Notes under the pieces: generated by a model
Database searches by the model: none
The model's input: the letters and a program-made list of their open reading frames with translations, nothing else
Told to the model about the DNA's origin: nothing
Shown here: one piece after another, positions 20,669 to 30,417 of the stretch
Position numbering within the stretch: position 1 is the stretch's first letter
Layout: the number at the start of each line of letters is the position of its first letter
Assembly (NCBI GenBank): GCA_000421045.1
Contig: ATWC01000003.1
Location: forward strand, 94,108 to 158,107
Length of the DNA stretch: 64,000 nt
Direction of reading: 5' to 3'
From: Lachnospiraceae bacterium NK4A179
GTDB lineage: Bacteria; Bacillota; Clostridia; Lachnospirales; Lachnospiraceae
Program-made: the position numbers and the translations under genes

Positions 20669-22568
20669 TACCTCCGGGCAGGAAAAAGTCAGGGAGAAAG
20701 CTCCCGACCGCATACTGCCCGGCGGTTTTAATGTTACGGAAGAATTGAAAAAGCTGCCCGGTTCACCGGGGGTTTATATCATGCGCGATGAAGATGATAC
20801 CATCATCTATATCGGAAAGGCCGTAAACCTAAGTAACCGTGTGCGCTCCTATTTCAGAGCGAACATTGGCAGAGGTCCCAAGATCGACCGCATGGTCAGC
20901 CTTATCCGTCGTTTTGAATATATCATTACGGATTCTGAACTTGAGGCTCTTGTCCTCGAGAACAACCTGATAAAAGAGCATGAGCCCAAATACAATACCA
21001 TGCTCCGTGATGATAAGACATATCCTTACATACGCGTCACTGTGAATGAGCCGTATCCGCGCATCATGTTTTCCAGACAGATGAAAAAAGACAAGGCCAG
21101 ATATTTCGGACCTTATACAAGTGCGGACGCTGTGCGCAGCACTATAGAACTGATAAACAGACTGTACGGTCTGCGTGACTGTTCCAGAAAACTTCCTCAG
21201 GATATCGGAAAAGAGAGGCCGTGTCTGAATTATCATATTGGGAAATGCTGCGGTCCCTGCATAAAAGACAGAGAGAGTGAAGAACAGTACAGGCAGAGGC
21301 TTTCAGGTGCCATAGATTTTCTGAACGGAAATTATGCTCCGGTGATAAAGCGTCTACAGAACAAAATGGAAGCCGCTTCCGAGGCAATGGAGTTTGAAGA
21401 AGCAGCATCTGTCAGGGATCTTCTGGCAAAAGTGCAGAGCATTGCACAGAAACAGAAGATAGAAGATATGAAGCTCGAAGACAAGGATGTGATAGCCCTT
21501 GCACGTGATAAGGAAGATGCCGTGGTGCAGGTTTTCTTTGTGCGCGGAGGAAGGATGACCGGCCGAGAGCACTACTATATGAAGCATTCCGAGGAAGAGA
21601 GCGAGGAGAGCATATTAACGAGCTTTATAAAACAGTTTTATGCCGGCACTCCTTTTATTCCAAGAGAGATATTTCTTCCGATCGAAAGCAGCGAGACAGA
21701 GCTCATAGAGCAGTGGCTTAGTGGAAAGAGAGGAAGCCGTGTTTACTTAAAAGCTCCGAAGGCTGGTCAAAAAGAGAAGCTTGTGGAGCTTGCTGCAAAC
21801 AATGCAAAGCTTGTTCTTACAAAGGACAGAGAAAAGATCCGCAGGGAGGAAGGCCGTACAATAGGCGCTGTGCGTGAGCTTGAAGAACTACTTGGGATGG
21901 ATGGGCTCGACAGGATGGAATCCTTTGATATATCCAATATAAGCGGATATGAGAATGTTGCTTCGATGGTAGTATATGAAAAAGGAAAGCCGAAGAAGAG
22001 CGACTACAGAAAATTCAGGATAAAAACTGTTGAAGGTCCTGATGATTATGCAAGCATGAAGGAAGTGCTCACGAGACGATTCGAGCACGGACTTAAAGAA
22101 ATAAGAGAGAACAGGACGGACGGTCATTTTGACCGCTTCCCCGATATTATCCTGATGGACGGCGGCAGAGGACAGGTAAACATTGCACTCGGTGTGCTTG
22201 AAAGCCTGGATCTGCACATACCTGTATGCGGAATGGTCAAGGATGATCATCACAGGACAAGAGGACTCTATTTCAATAATGAGGAGATACCTATAGATAA
22301 GGACTGTGAGGCATTCAAGCTGCTCACAAGGATACAGGATGAAGTACACAGATTTGCGATAGAGTATCACAGGTCGTTACGCACTAAGGAACAGGTTCAT
22401 TCCGTTCTTGATGATATACCCGGAGTAGGACCTAAGAGGAGACTGGATCTGATGAGAGCTTTTGCTTCGTTATCCGATATAAAGGAAGCTGATGTGGAAA
22501 CTCTTATGGAAAAAGGCGGTCTTCCCCGCAACACGGCTCAGAGTATATATGATTTCTTCAGGAAGTAG
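20634..22568 (+). CDS. uvrC: Excinuclease ABC subunit C
   Basis: The nuclease of nucleotide-excision repair; it incises DNA on both sides of a lesion held by UvrB. The protein has 644 residues. Seen in order are the GIY-YIG domain ([20 protein letters not shown], about 46-65), a UvrB-interacting UVR motif ([20 protein letters not shown]), the RNase H-like endonuclease core ([19 protein letters not shown] and [13 protein letters not shown]) and the C-terminal helix-hairpin-helix pair ([11 protein letters not shown]). Its N-terminus is about 30 residues longer than usual because no later start is available. It overlaps ftsH by 35 bp, which suggests coupled translation. Confidence 0.96.
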   Translation: MKNQKTTEITTDTSGQEKVREKAPDRILPGGFNVTEELKKLPGSPGVYIMRDEDDTIIYIGKAVNLSNRVRSYFRANIGRGPKIDRMVSLIRRFEYIITDSELEALVLENNLIKEHEPKYNTMLRDDKTYPYIRVTVNEPYPRIMFSRQMKKDKARYFGPYTSADAVRSTIELINRLYGLRDCSRKLPQDIGKERPCLNYHIGKCCGPCIKDRESEEQYRQRLSGAIDFLNGNYAPVIKRLQNKMEAASEAMEFEEAASVRDLLAKVQSIAQKQKIEDMKLEDKDVIALARDKEDAVVQVFFVRGGRMTGREHYYMKHSEEESEESILTSFIKQFYAGTPFIPREIFLPIESSETELIEQWLSGKRGSRVYLKAPKAGQKEKLVELAANNAKLVLTKDREKIRREEGRTIGAVRELEELLGMDGLDRMESFDISNISGYENVASMVVYEKGKPKKSDYRKFRIKTVEGPDDYASMKEVLTRRFEHGLKEIRENRTDGHFDRFPDIILMDGGRGQVNIALGVLESLDLHIPVCGMVKDDHHRTRGLYFNNEEIPIDKDCEAFKLLTRIQDEVHRFAIEYHRSLRTKEQVHSVLDDIPGVGPKRRLDLMRAFASLSDIKEADVETLMEKGGLPRNTAQSIYDFFRK

Positions 22569-22589
22569 GGTATAATAGCAATTTGCAGT

Positions 22590-23591
22590 ATGAAGGACTT
22601 TAAGACATTAAAAAGTTTTATAAGGTTCGTGGTTAAGGTCGCGCTTATCGGCTTGATGGCGTTCGGAGTCTGGAAGTTTATCTTCTGGTATTTCTGGGAA
22701 TATGACCGCGGTCCCGAAGCATACGCAAGCTCCTATCAGCGCGCGCTGTTAAGACAGATATATGCTCTTGAGGATGAAGACAGAGATCCGGAGATAATAG
22801 TCTTCGGTTCTTCTTATGTACCTTTCGGAATAGATACAAAGACACTCGAGACAACAGTCGGAGACGGAAGAAAGGCGCAGATACTGGGAATAGAAGCTGC
22901 AATAGGCGTGCCGTATCTTATTCATGTACTTGAAGAGACAGCAAAGCCTGGTGATACGGTTGTTTATATGTTGGGCGAATCAAATCCCGTAAATACCGAT
23001 CTTATCTCGGTTTCGGCAGCACTTGAGCCTGATAAGGAAAAGCTTTTTGCGTTTTGGAAATGGAGAGATGCAAGTCTTCCGAAGTCATATCTTACATGGA
23101 GAAAGTTTTATGCTTTCATTGTAAGTCCCGTGTCCAACAAGCTTCTGGAAAAGTATTCAAAGAAGCAGCCGGTCTACAATGTCAGTTCCTTTGATGAAAA
23201 CGGAAATATGACCGTTGAACGTATAGGCAGCGAGATGAGTTTCAATGAATCTCATAATGATGTGATCAAAATAGATGAGGTTGAAGAGGGTAGTATTGAA
23301 GCTCTTAATGAATTTGAAAAATGGTGTGCTGAAAATGATGTGGAATTTCTTATAACATATTCTCCCACTGTTGAAGAATCATGGCAGCAGTCGGATGAGA
23401 TGTTTAAAAGTTTTGATGCAGATGTGGAAGCAGCAGTTAATGCCCCTGTTCTTGGCGGTTTTGAAGATTACACACTGCCTGCGGAATACTTTTTTAATCA
23501 TGACCTCCATTTGAATTCGGAAGGTGCGGTAAAGTATTCTGAAATACTCGGTGAAAGGCTTAAGGAATATTATGGGCAGCGTTCTTTATAA
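22590..23591 (+). CDS. Membrane-anchored SGNH/DltD-like protein
   Basis: A protein of 333 residues with one N-terminal helix (about 12-35) and an extracytoplasmic SGNH-like domain. IIVFGSSYVPFGID gives a candidate nucleophile, Ser75, and NHDLHLNSEG near the C-terminus supplies the Asp/His pair found in SGNH hydrolases and DltD/AlgX-type acyl-transfer partners. Such proteins normally help O-acylate or hydrolyse surface polymers. It overlaps the YidC-like/sulfatase gene by 20 bp, so the two products are probably made together. A TATAAT at 22571-22576 could give an extra promoter. The function is inferred from motifs; family membership is moderately sure. Confidence 0.7.
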   Translation: MKDFKTLKSFIRFVVKVALIGLMAFGVWKFIFWYFWEYDRGPEAYASSYQRALLRQIYALEDEDRDPEIIVFGSSYVPFGIDTKTLETTVGDGRKAQILGIEAAIGVPYLIHVLEETAKPGDTVVYMLGESNPVNTDLISVSAALEPDKEKLFAFWKWRDASLPKSYLTWRKFYAFIVSPVSNKLLEKYSKKQPVYNVSSFDENGNMTVERIGSEMSFNESHNDVIKIDEVEEGSIEALNEFEKWCAENDVEFLITYSPTVEESWQQSDEMFKSFDADVEAAVNAPVLGGFEDYTLPAEYFFNHDLHLNSEGAVKYSEILGERLKEYYGQRSL

Positions 23592-26283
23592 TATAATCAT
23601 TCTTCCTGTACAGTATCTTATACAGCTTATTTTTTCGACCGTATGGCTTATGACATACAATGCGGGAGTTTCAATAATAGCAGTAAGTGCTGCGGTGAAT
23701 CTTCTCTGTCTTCCTTTGTATAAAAGAGCGGATGCGATGCAGGAGGAGGAACGTCTCAGACAGGAGAAGATGAAACCCTGGATCGATCATATAGGAAAAT
23801 ACTTTTCCGGTGATGAGCGTTTCATGATGAGACAGGTATATTACAGGGAACAGAAGTATTCGCCTCTAAGTCCAATGAAGGGAATGGTTTCGCTTCTTCT
23901 GCAGATACCTTTCCTTATAGCCGCATACCGTTTTCTTTCAACACTTCCCATACTTAACGGAGAATCATTCTGGATATTCAGTGACCTTTCACAGCCGGAC
24001 GGACTGCTGCGCATAGGTTCGCTTTCCATTAATGTGCTTCCGGTTCTTATGACAGTTTTTAATCTGCTTTCATCCGTCATCTACACAAAAGGACTTTCAT
24101 TCAGGGAGCGACTTCAGCCTTATGTGATAGCTATAGCTTTCCTGATCTTTCTTTATCCCTGTCCTTCGGGCCTGGTATTTTACTGGACACTCAACAATCT
24201 TTTTTCACTGCTTAAGAATGTATTCTTAAAAGTTGTGAAAAATCCTGAGAAGGTACTTTCGATCATTTCGGCTTTATGCGGTGCAGCAATTTTGATCTGG
24301 TCCTTAAGCTCGGGTGCTCTCCTTAAGACAGTAGGTGCCAACAGGAAAGAGGCAGATGCCGGACATATAGTGCTCATAATCGCGGTGGTGCTCATCACAC
24401 TCATACCGCTTGCAAAGCTGCTTTTTGGAAAGAAGATAAAACAGCCCGATCTTCCGGATATGGGAAAGGGACTTTGGGTGATATCAGGTATCTTATCCGC
24501 TGCGGTATTCGGAGGCATCATACCTCTGTCTCTGGTGGCATCATCAGCTGTTGAATTTGTTGATTACGGAACAGGCACAATGCCGCTTGATACGGTTCTT
24601 GTTCAGTTCTGTATAGCACTTGGCATATTTGTTTTCTGGTGGGGAGTTGTATATCTCACAGCAGATGAAAAGGGAAAGAAATATGTGACTATTGCTGCAG
24701 CAGCCATACCGCCCGTGATAGCAGTGGATTTCATGATATTCGGAAAGACTTTCGGAACGCTTTCAACAGATCTGCTTTATTCCGAGATGATCCATTACTC
24801 TCCTGCAAGACAGCTTTTAAATATCGCAGGCATCGTGATACTTGCCGCAGTTGTTGTTTTCTTTTGCTGCAAACATAAGCGCATACTGTTTCTGTCCTAT
24901 GTTGCGCTTTCGCTTGCTGCATTTTCACTCTGTGCTTCTTCTGTTATGAAGGTAAAGAACGATCTTGCTAAGGCAGGACTCGACAGGAGCCTGACTGCAT
25001 CCGCCTCATCTGAAACAGTGGAGCTTAAGGGATTCAGACTTTCCAGAACAGGAAAGAATGTTGTCGTTATCATGTTGGACAGGGCGATAGGAAGTTTCGT
25101 TCCCGATATAATGGAAGAAAGGCCGGAGCTTAAAGAAGGCTTTAAGGATTTTACATGGTATAAGCAGACAATTTCCTTTGGTGCTCATACCAATTTCGGT
25201 TCGCCCGAGCTTTTCGGAGGATATGAATACACACCGCAGTCAATGAATGAAAGAAGTGACGAAAGACTTGCGGATAAGCATAATGAATCATTGAAGGTCC
25301 TTCCTAAACTGTTTTCCGAAAACGGTTATCACATTACGGTCTGTGACCTGCCTTATGCCGGTTATTCCGAAGTACCTTCAGAGGAGATTTTTAAGGATAT
25401 CAATGATACCGATTGCATATTCATAAATGACGGTCAGTGCATATCCTCTCTTTCGGAAGAAGAAAAGAGCGAGATAACAGCCTCTGGCGGCGGAAGGAAC
25501 TGGCGTTTCTTCATGTATGAAGTGATGAAGTCGCTTCCCATTTCACTTAATAAGTTTGTTTACAGCAAAGGTAAATACATGTCCGTAACAAACATACCCA
25601 CGGATTATATAAATAACTATGCGGCAATGAAGAGTCTGCCTGCACTTACAGAGATAAGTGATGATGAAAAAGGCTGTGTACTTCTCATGAACAACGAGAT
25701 GACTCATGAAGTGGTGACATTGCAGCTTCCCGATTATACCTATCGTTCACATGCCTCAAATGATGAATATGCCGGAGGATATCACGGATTGTCTTCATGG
25801 CACACGGAAGTCAGAGCCTTCATGTGTCTGAATGACTGGTTTGATCTGCTCAAAAAAGAAGGCGTATGGGATAACACAAGGATCATTCTTGCTTCCGATC
25901 ATGGTTTCGGGGAAGGTGCGATGGTTCTTGATGACGGATATGATGCACAGGCTTTCATGGCTCTTCTTCTTGTGAAGGATTTTGATTCTGATAATACAGA
26001 AATGACAGAGGATGATGAGTTTATCACTATAGCTGATGTGCCGCATATGGCAGCAGAGGGTGCGGTAAATGCGGCAGTCAATCCGTATACAAAAAAGCCG
26101 CTTGAGGCTGATGAGGCTCAAAAGGCAGATCCAAAGATCACGGGTTCCGAAAATTATGTGATCACGGAAAATAACGGCGATGTTTTTGATACCGGAAACG
26201 ACTCCTGGTATAGCGTTCACGGTGATATTTACGATAAGGATTCATGGGAGATACTGGGTCCCGACAATGCCGCGTCAAATTGA
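23572..26283 (+). CDS. YidC/Oxa1-like domain fused to an LtaS/sulfatase-type domain (copy 1)
   Basis: An unusual membrane protein of 903 residues. Residues 1 to about 225 align by eye with the YidC/Oxa1/Alb3 core: GVSIIAVSAAVNLLCLPLYK, a charged cytoplasmic hairpin, and CPSGLVFYWTLNNLFSLLK. The groove arginine of bacterial YidC is Asn43 here. About seven more helices follow (roughly 230-470). The C-terminal region has alkaline-phosphatase-superfamily features: NVVVIMLDR with Asp503, the likely nucleophile Thr540 in AHTNFGSPELFGGYEYTP, and Asp776-His777 in ILASDHG. It may transfer or remove phospho-groups on a surface polymer. The start at 23572 matches copy 2 (MGTVLYN), rather than the GTG at 23551. 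Confidence 0.88.
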   Translation: MGSVLYNIIILPVQYLIQLIFSTVWLMTYNAGVSIIAVSAAVNLLCLPLYKRADAMQEEERLRQEKMKPWIDHIGKYFSGDERFMMRQVYYREQKYSPLSPMKGMVSLLLQIPFLIAAYRFLSTLPILNGESFWIFSDLSQPDGLLRIGSLSINVLPVLMTVFNLLSSVIYTKGLSFRERLQPYVIAIAFLIFLYPCPSGLVFYWTLNNLFSLLKNVFLKVVKNPEKVLSIISALCGAAILIWSLSSGALLKTVGANRKEADAGHIVLIIAVVLITLIPLAKLLFGKKIKQPDLPDMGKGLWVISGILSAAVFGGIIPLSLVASSAVEFVDYGTGTMPLDTVLVQFCIALGIFVFWWGVVYLTADEKGKKYVTIAAAAIPPVIAVDFMIFGKTFGTLSTDLLYSEMIHYSPARQLLNIAGIVILAAVVVFFCCKHKRILFLSYVALSLAAFSLCASSVMKVKNDLAKAGLDRSLTASASSETVELKGFRLSRTGKNVVVIMLDRAIGSFVPDIMEERPELKEGFKDFTWYKQTISFGAHTNFGSPELFGGYEYTPQSMNERSDERLADKHNESLKVLPKLFSENGYHITVCDLPYAGYSEVPSEEIFKDINDTDCIFINDGQCISSLSEEEKSEITASGGGRNWRFFMYEVMKSLPISLNKFVYSKGKYMSVTNIPTDYINNYAAMKSLPALTEISDDEKGCVLLMNNEMTHEVVTLQLPDYTYRSHASNDEYAGGYHGLSSWHTEVRAFMCLNDWFDLLKKEGVWDNTRIILASDHGFGEGAMVLDDGYDAQAFMALLLVKDFDSDNTEMTEDDEFITIADVPHMAAEGAVNAAVNPYTKKPLEADEAQKADPKITGSENYVITENNGDVFDTGNDSWYSVHGDIYDKDSWEILGPDNAASN

Positions 26284-26342
26284 AGTATGTCTGAAATTGC
26301 TGTATCATTAAGAAGATATTTTTAAATGCAGGAGGTTTATAA

Positions 26343-27287
26343 ATGGCTAGTATTAGTCTGCAGCGTCTTATAGATAAATTCAAGATGAAAAACCTTACAG
26401 GAGAGATCAATATCGATAAGATAAAGATCACCCAGCCTGATATAAACCGTCCGGCTATCCAGATGACGGGTTATTTCGAGCATTATGATTCAACACGTCT
26501 GCAGATTGTAGGTTTCGTTGAGCATACATATATGCAGTCTCTTTCTGTTGAGCAGAAGACCAAAATTTACAACGAGATACTCAATCATCCGACACCTGCA
26601 TTTGTTTTTTGCAGAGAACTTGAGCCGGATCCGCTCTTTCTTGAAACAGCGATCAAATACGGCATTCCTGTACTCAGCACATCAAAGGCAACATCGGCAT
26701 TCATGGCCGAGGTCATCAGATGGCTTAATGCAAAGCTTGCTCCCTGCATTCAGGTCCATGGAGTTCTTGTGGATATATACGGTGAAGGCGTGCTTATCAC
26801 AGGCGAGAGCGGTATCGGTAAGAGTGAAGCCGCTATAGAGCTTATCAAGCGAGGTCACAGGCTTGTAAGTGACGATGCCGTTCTTATCAGAAAGGTTTCC
26901 GAGGATACGCTGATAGGCAGCGCACCCGAAGTTACTAAGCACCTGATTGAGATCAGGGGTATAGGCATAGTGGATGTGAAGCAGATGTTCGGTGTATCGA
27001 GCGTAAAGGATGACCAGCAGATAGACCTTGTCATCAAGTTAAAGGACTGGTCAAAGGATCAGGAATATGACAGGATGGGTCTTGAAGAGGAGTACACCGA
27101 GTATCTTGGCAACAAGGTCGTAAGTCATACGATCCCTATAAGACCGGGACGTAACCTTGCGGTAATATGCGAATCGGCAGCCGTTAATCACAGACAGAAA
27201 AAGATGGGTTATAATGCCGTGGAAGAACTTTATAAGAGACTTCAGGCTTCAATGGCCGTAAAAGAAGAAGAAAACGAGGAGGACTGA
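26343..27287 (+). CDS. hprK: HPr kinase/phosphorylase
   Basis: A bifunctional enzyme that phosphorylates HPr at Ser46 when sugar is plentiful and dephosphorylates it otherwise; it is the sensor for CcpA-mediated carbon catabolite control. The protein has 314 residues. The N-terminal domain covers about 1-130. The catalytic domain has Walker A GESGIGKS (154-161), LVSDDAVLI and the HprK signature EIRGIGIVDVKQMFG. GGAGG lies 8 bp before the ATG. It is followed after 7 bp by glucokinase and then murB, an order familiar in Clostridia. Confidence 0.97.
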   Translation: MASISLQRLIDKFKMKNLTGEINIDKIKITQPDINRPAIQMTGYFEHYDSTRLQIVGFVEHTYMQSLSVEQKTKIYNEILNHPTPAFVFCRELEPDPLFLETAIKYGIPVLSTSKATSAFMAEVIRWLNAKLAPCIQVHGVLVDIYGEGVLITGESGIGKSEAAIELIKRGHRLVSDDAVLIRKVSEDTLIGSAPEVTKHLIEIRGIGIVDVKQMFGVSSVKDDQQIDLVIKLKDWSKDQEYDRMGLEEEYTEYLGNKVVSHTIPIRPGRNLAVICESAAVNHRQKKMGYNAVEELYKRLQASMAVKEEENEED

Positions 27288-27294
27288 CAGCTAT

Positions 27295-28233
27295 ATGGGC
27301 AAGTATGTGTTTGGGGTAGATCTTGGCGGTACAACAGTAAAGATGGGTCTGTTTGATACCGATGGAAATGTACAGGACAAGTGGGAGATCCCCACAAGAA
27401 AACAGGATGCGGGAAAACTTATCCTTCCTGATATCGCTGAAGCCATTAAGAATAAGATGGCTGAGAAAAATATAGAAGCTTCAGATGTGACCGGTGTGGG
27501 CATCGGAGTGCCCGGTCCCGTTGACGGAGCCGGAATGATATATAAGGCACCGAATCTTGGCTGGGGTGTATTTTCCATAAAGGATACCTTAAGCGAGCTT
27601 CTTGGTGGAATGATCGTTGAAGCCGGAAATGATGCAAATGTTGCAGCTCTCGGTGAGATGTGGCGCGGCGGCGGAAAGGGCTACAGCAGCCTTGTAATGG
27701 TAACCCTCGGTACAGGCGTGGGCGGCGGCATAATAATAAACGGAAAGATCCTTACAGGATCGACCGGTGCAACAGGTGAAATAGGACATATCCATATAGT
27801 TGACGGTGAGCCTGAAACCTGCGGTTGCGGAAAGCATGGCTGCCTCGAGATGTATGCATCTGCTACAGGAATTGCGCGTCTTGCAAACAGAAGACTTGCA
27901 AAAGATGATGCACCCACTGTTTTAAGGAATGGTGATATCTCTGCAAAATCTGTATTTGATGCGGTAAAGAACGGAGATAAGGTGGCTATAGAGATTGCCG
28001 AACAGTTCGGTGATTATCTTGCAAAGGGACTTGCTTCGGTTGCCGCAGCAGTCAATCCCGAAGCTTTTGTAATAGGCGGAGGAGTTTCAAAGGCAGGTCC
28101 TGTGCTGTTTGATTATATAGTTAAGTATTATAGGGAATATGTATTCCACGGAAGCGCTGATGCAAAATTCACGCTTGCTGAACTTGGAAATGATGCAGGC
28201 ATCTATGGTGCTGCAAAACTGGTGCTTTCTTGA
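27295..28233 (+). CDS. glcK: ROK-family glucokinase
   Basis: Phosphorylates glucose to glucose 6-phosphate with ATP in the cytoplasm. The protein has 312 residues. The N-terminal phosphate loop is GVDLGGTTVKMGLFD, the mid region has NDANVAALGEMWRGGGKG and LGTGVGGGIIINGK, and the ROK zinc site is CGCGKHGCLE. The C-terminus has EAFVIGGGVSKAG. The neighbourhood with hprK and pgi fits glucose use under catabolite control. Another hexose, such as mannose or N-acetylmannosamine, is possible for ROK kinases but less likely from context. It overlaps murB by 4 bp. Confidence 0.93.
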   Translation: MGKYVFGVDLGGTTVKMGLFDTDGNVQDKWEIPTRKQDAGKLILPDIAEAIKNKMAEKNIEASDVTGVGIGVPGPVDGAGMIYKAPNLGWGVFSIKDTLSELLGGMIVEAGNDANVAALGEMWRGGGKGYSSLVMVTLGTGVGGGIIINGKILTGSTGATGEIGHIHIVDGEPETCGCGKHGCLEMYASATGIARLANRRLAKDDAPTVLRNGDISAKSVFDAVKNGDKVAIEIAEQFGDYLAKGLASVAAAVNPEAFVIGGGVSKAGPVLFDYIVKYYREYVFHGSADAKFTLAELGNDAGIYGAAKLVLS

Positions 28234-29153
28234 ATAAGCTCGAAGAAGAATTAAACAGACTTGCGGGCAGTGAAAATGTTCGCGTGAATGAGCCTATGGC
28301 TTCGCACTGTACTTTTCGTGCAGGCGGGCCGGCGGCTTATTTTGTGACTGCAGATACAAGGGATGCGCTTACGGCTCTCGTCAGGTTTCTTGAATCCTCA
28401 GGAGAAAAGTATTTTATCCTCGGAAACGGAAGCAATATACTTGTTTCCGATAAAGGCTATGACGGTGTTATGATAAGACTCGGAAAGGCCTTTGAGGATA
28501 TTTCGCGTGACGGGGGCAGGTTGATCGCAGGCAGCGCAGCGCCTCTTGTAAGGGTTTCTGTATATGCCTCCGATTGCGGTCTGTCCGGGCTTGAGTTTGC
28601 ATCAGGTATACCGGGAACCATAGGCGGAGCTGTTTATATGAACGCAGGGGCCTATGGAGGCGAGATAAAGCAGATCCTTGAATATGCTGATATACTTTAC
28701 CATAAAGACGGTCATTCCTTTGTGCAGAGAAAAAGCGCTGAGGAGCTGGATCTTTCCTATCGCCACAGTTCTTTAAAAGAATATGCGGGAACGGTGCTTG
28801 AGGCATCATTTGTTCTTAAGGAAGATGACAAGGCTCTTATAAAGCAGAGGATGGATGAACTGAAGATAAAGAGGCAGGAAAAGCAGCCTCTTGAATACGG
28901 CAGTGCGGGCAGCACCTTCAAGCGTCCCGAAGGGTATTTTGCAGGAAAGCTCATAGAAGATTCAGGTTTAAGAGGTGCTTCATGCGGAGATGCATGTGTT
29001 TCCGAAAAACACTGCGGATTTATAGTCAATAAGGGAAAGGCTTCCGCATCCGAAATATACAGACTTATGTGCGAAGTGCAGGAAAAAGTCAGAGCGGATC
29101 ATGGTGTCAGTCTTGAACCCGAGGTAATACTCCTCGGTAATTTCGCTGACTGA
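28230..29153 (+). CDS. murB: UDP-N-acetylenolpyruvoylglucosamine reductase
   Basis: Reduces UDP-GlcNAc-enolpyruvate to UDP-MurNAc, an early step of peptidoglycan synthesis. The protein has 307 residues with an FAD-binding type 4 domain: CTFRAGGPAAYF, FILGNGSNILVSDKGYDG and FASGIPGTIGGAVYMNAGAY. Type IIa features are YRHS and GSTFKRPEGYFAGKLIEDSG, with the C-terminal active-site region HCGFIVNKG and LEPEVILLG. The start is a TTG at 28230 that overlaps the glcK stop (TTGA), a coupled start with a weak ribosome site. Family identity is certain; the start codon is moderately sure. Confidence 0.96.
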   Translation: MNKLEEELNRLAGSENVRVNEPMASHCTFRAGGPAAYFVTADTRDALTALVRFLESSGEKYFILGNGSNILVSDKGYDGVMIRLGKAFEDISRDGGRLIAGSAAPLVRVSVYASDCGLSGLEFASGIPGTIGGAVYMNAGAYGGEIKQILEYADILYHKDGHSFVQRKSAEELDLSYRHSSLKEYAGTVLEASFVLKEDDKALIKQRMDELKIKRQEKQPLEYGSAGSTFKRPEGYFAGKLIEDSGLRGASCGDACVSEKHCGFIVNKGKASASEIYRLMCEVQEKVRADHGVSLEPEVILLGNFAD

Positions 29154-29180
29154 TGACATAAGGAACAAGAACAGATACAG

Positions 29181-30416
29181 ATGAGTGACGATAAAAAAGG
29201 AAAAATAATAATACATGTGGGTGATACATCCAACGTAGAGATCCAGACTGTAGAGTCAGGTCTTGAGGATGATGATATTCAGGTGGAGTATCAGGAAGCA
29301 TATCAGGAAGAAGAGATCGAAGTTCCTGTAAAGAAAAAGAAGCGCAAGCATGAGAAAAGGGAAGTATATTTCGATATCCTGAGGATACTTGCCATATTTA
29401 TGGTTCTTTATACACAGACAGACAGTTATCAGTTGTTTGCGGAATGTGTTGCGGGAAGCTTCGGATATATTTTCTTTATGATGCTTTCGGTTGCGGCATA
29501 CTGCGGACCGTTTATATTCTTCATGATATCGGGAGCACTTCTTCTGGATAAGGAGGAGACTCTTTCGCAGGTATTTAAAAAACGCATATTACGTATGCTA
29601 TGTGTGCTTGTGATCATAACGGTCATGTATTATTTTTCGGATATACTGGCCGGCAAGGACAAACTGGATATCCGTACCTTCTTTGGAGATCTGTATGCCA
29701 AGGAAAGGATCCCGGCACTCTGGTTCCTTTATACATATCTGGGTTTTCTTATCTGTCTGCCGTTCTTAAGAGCAATGGCAAAGAATATGACGGTAAAGGA
29801 ATTCCTTTACATGACAATAATCGTATTTGTCATAAGCTTTGTATTTCCCGAGTTTGAGGATAAGATCTTCTACGGCAGATATATTTTCAATACAAACTTT
29901 TCTCTCGGGTGGCTGACCACATCGATAATCATCTATCCCATAGCGGGTTATTTCCTTCACAAGCGGCTGTCGACAGATATGCTGACAAAGCTGCTTCCCG
30001 TAGTATGGGGTGTAAATCTCGTGGTTATGGGAATAATCGTATACAATACCAAATACTATACGACCTATACTGAAAGTGTAAGATTATACACAGGTTATTT
30101 TTCATGGGGCTGCTTAAGCAATGCTTTTGCAATGTTCATGACAGCCAAGGTATTATTCTCGGGGAAGAAATTCGGACGCATTCCGGAGAAAGTGATCAGA
30201 TCGGTTTCAGGCTGTGTTATGGGAGTATATCTTTTTCACCCCGCTGTCTTGGATCGTATCAAGTTCTTTGACAATATCGAGGCAAAGATATTCGGAGAGG
30301 TAACAGGTCCGATGAGGATATTCCCCTGTTTCTTATGGATAGGTGTCGTATTTACAGTCTGTCTGGTGCCTACATGGATCATCAGGCGTCTGCCATTTGC
30401 AAAGAAGATACTCTGA
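29181..30416 (+). CDS. Acyltransferase 3 family membrane protein, catalytic His replaced
   Basis: A polytopic membrane protein of 411 residues with a charged cytoplasmic N-terminal tail of about 65 residues (KKKKRKHEKR) and about ten helices. The first helix region, FDILRILAIFMVLYTQTDSY, matches the OafA/acyltransferase-3 pattern Arg-x10-His, but the His position is Gln. Members O-acetylate or O-acylate surface sugars and peptidoglycan, so activity here is uncertain. It sits between murB and whiA, where many Clostridia carry rapZ and yvcK. whiA starts 1 bp after its stop. Confidence 0.85.
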   Translation: MSDDKKGKIIIHVGDTSNVEIQTVESGLEDDDIQVEYQEAYQEEEIEVPVKKKKRKHEKREVYFDILRILAIFMVLYTQTDSYQLFAECVAGSFGYIFFMMLSVAAYCGPFIFFMISGALLLDKEETLSQVFKKRILRMLCVLVIITVMYYFSDILAGKDKLDIRTFFGDLYAKERIPALWFLYTYLGFLICLPFLRAMAKNMTVKEFLYMTIIVFVISFVFPEFEDKIFYGRYIFNTNFSLGWLTTSIIIYPIAGYFLHKRLSTDMLTKLLPVVWGVNLVVMGIIVYNTKYYTTYTESVRLYTGYFSWGCLSNAFAMFMTAKVLFSGKKFGRIPEKVIRSVSGCVMGVYLFHPAVLDRIKFFDNIEAKIFGEVTGPMRIFPCFLWIGVVFTVCLVPTWIIRRLPFAKKIL

Positions 30417-30417
30417 T

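Noticed and set aside
21888..22370. A 160-codon minus-strand frame opposite uvrC
   Set aside because: It is antisense to the UvrC endonuclease core.
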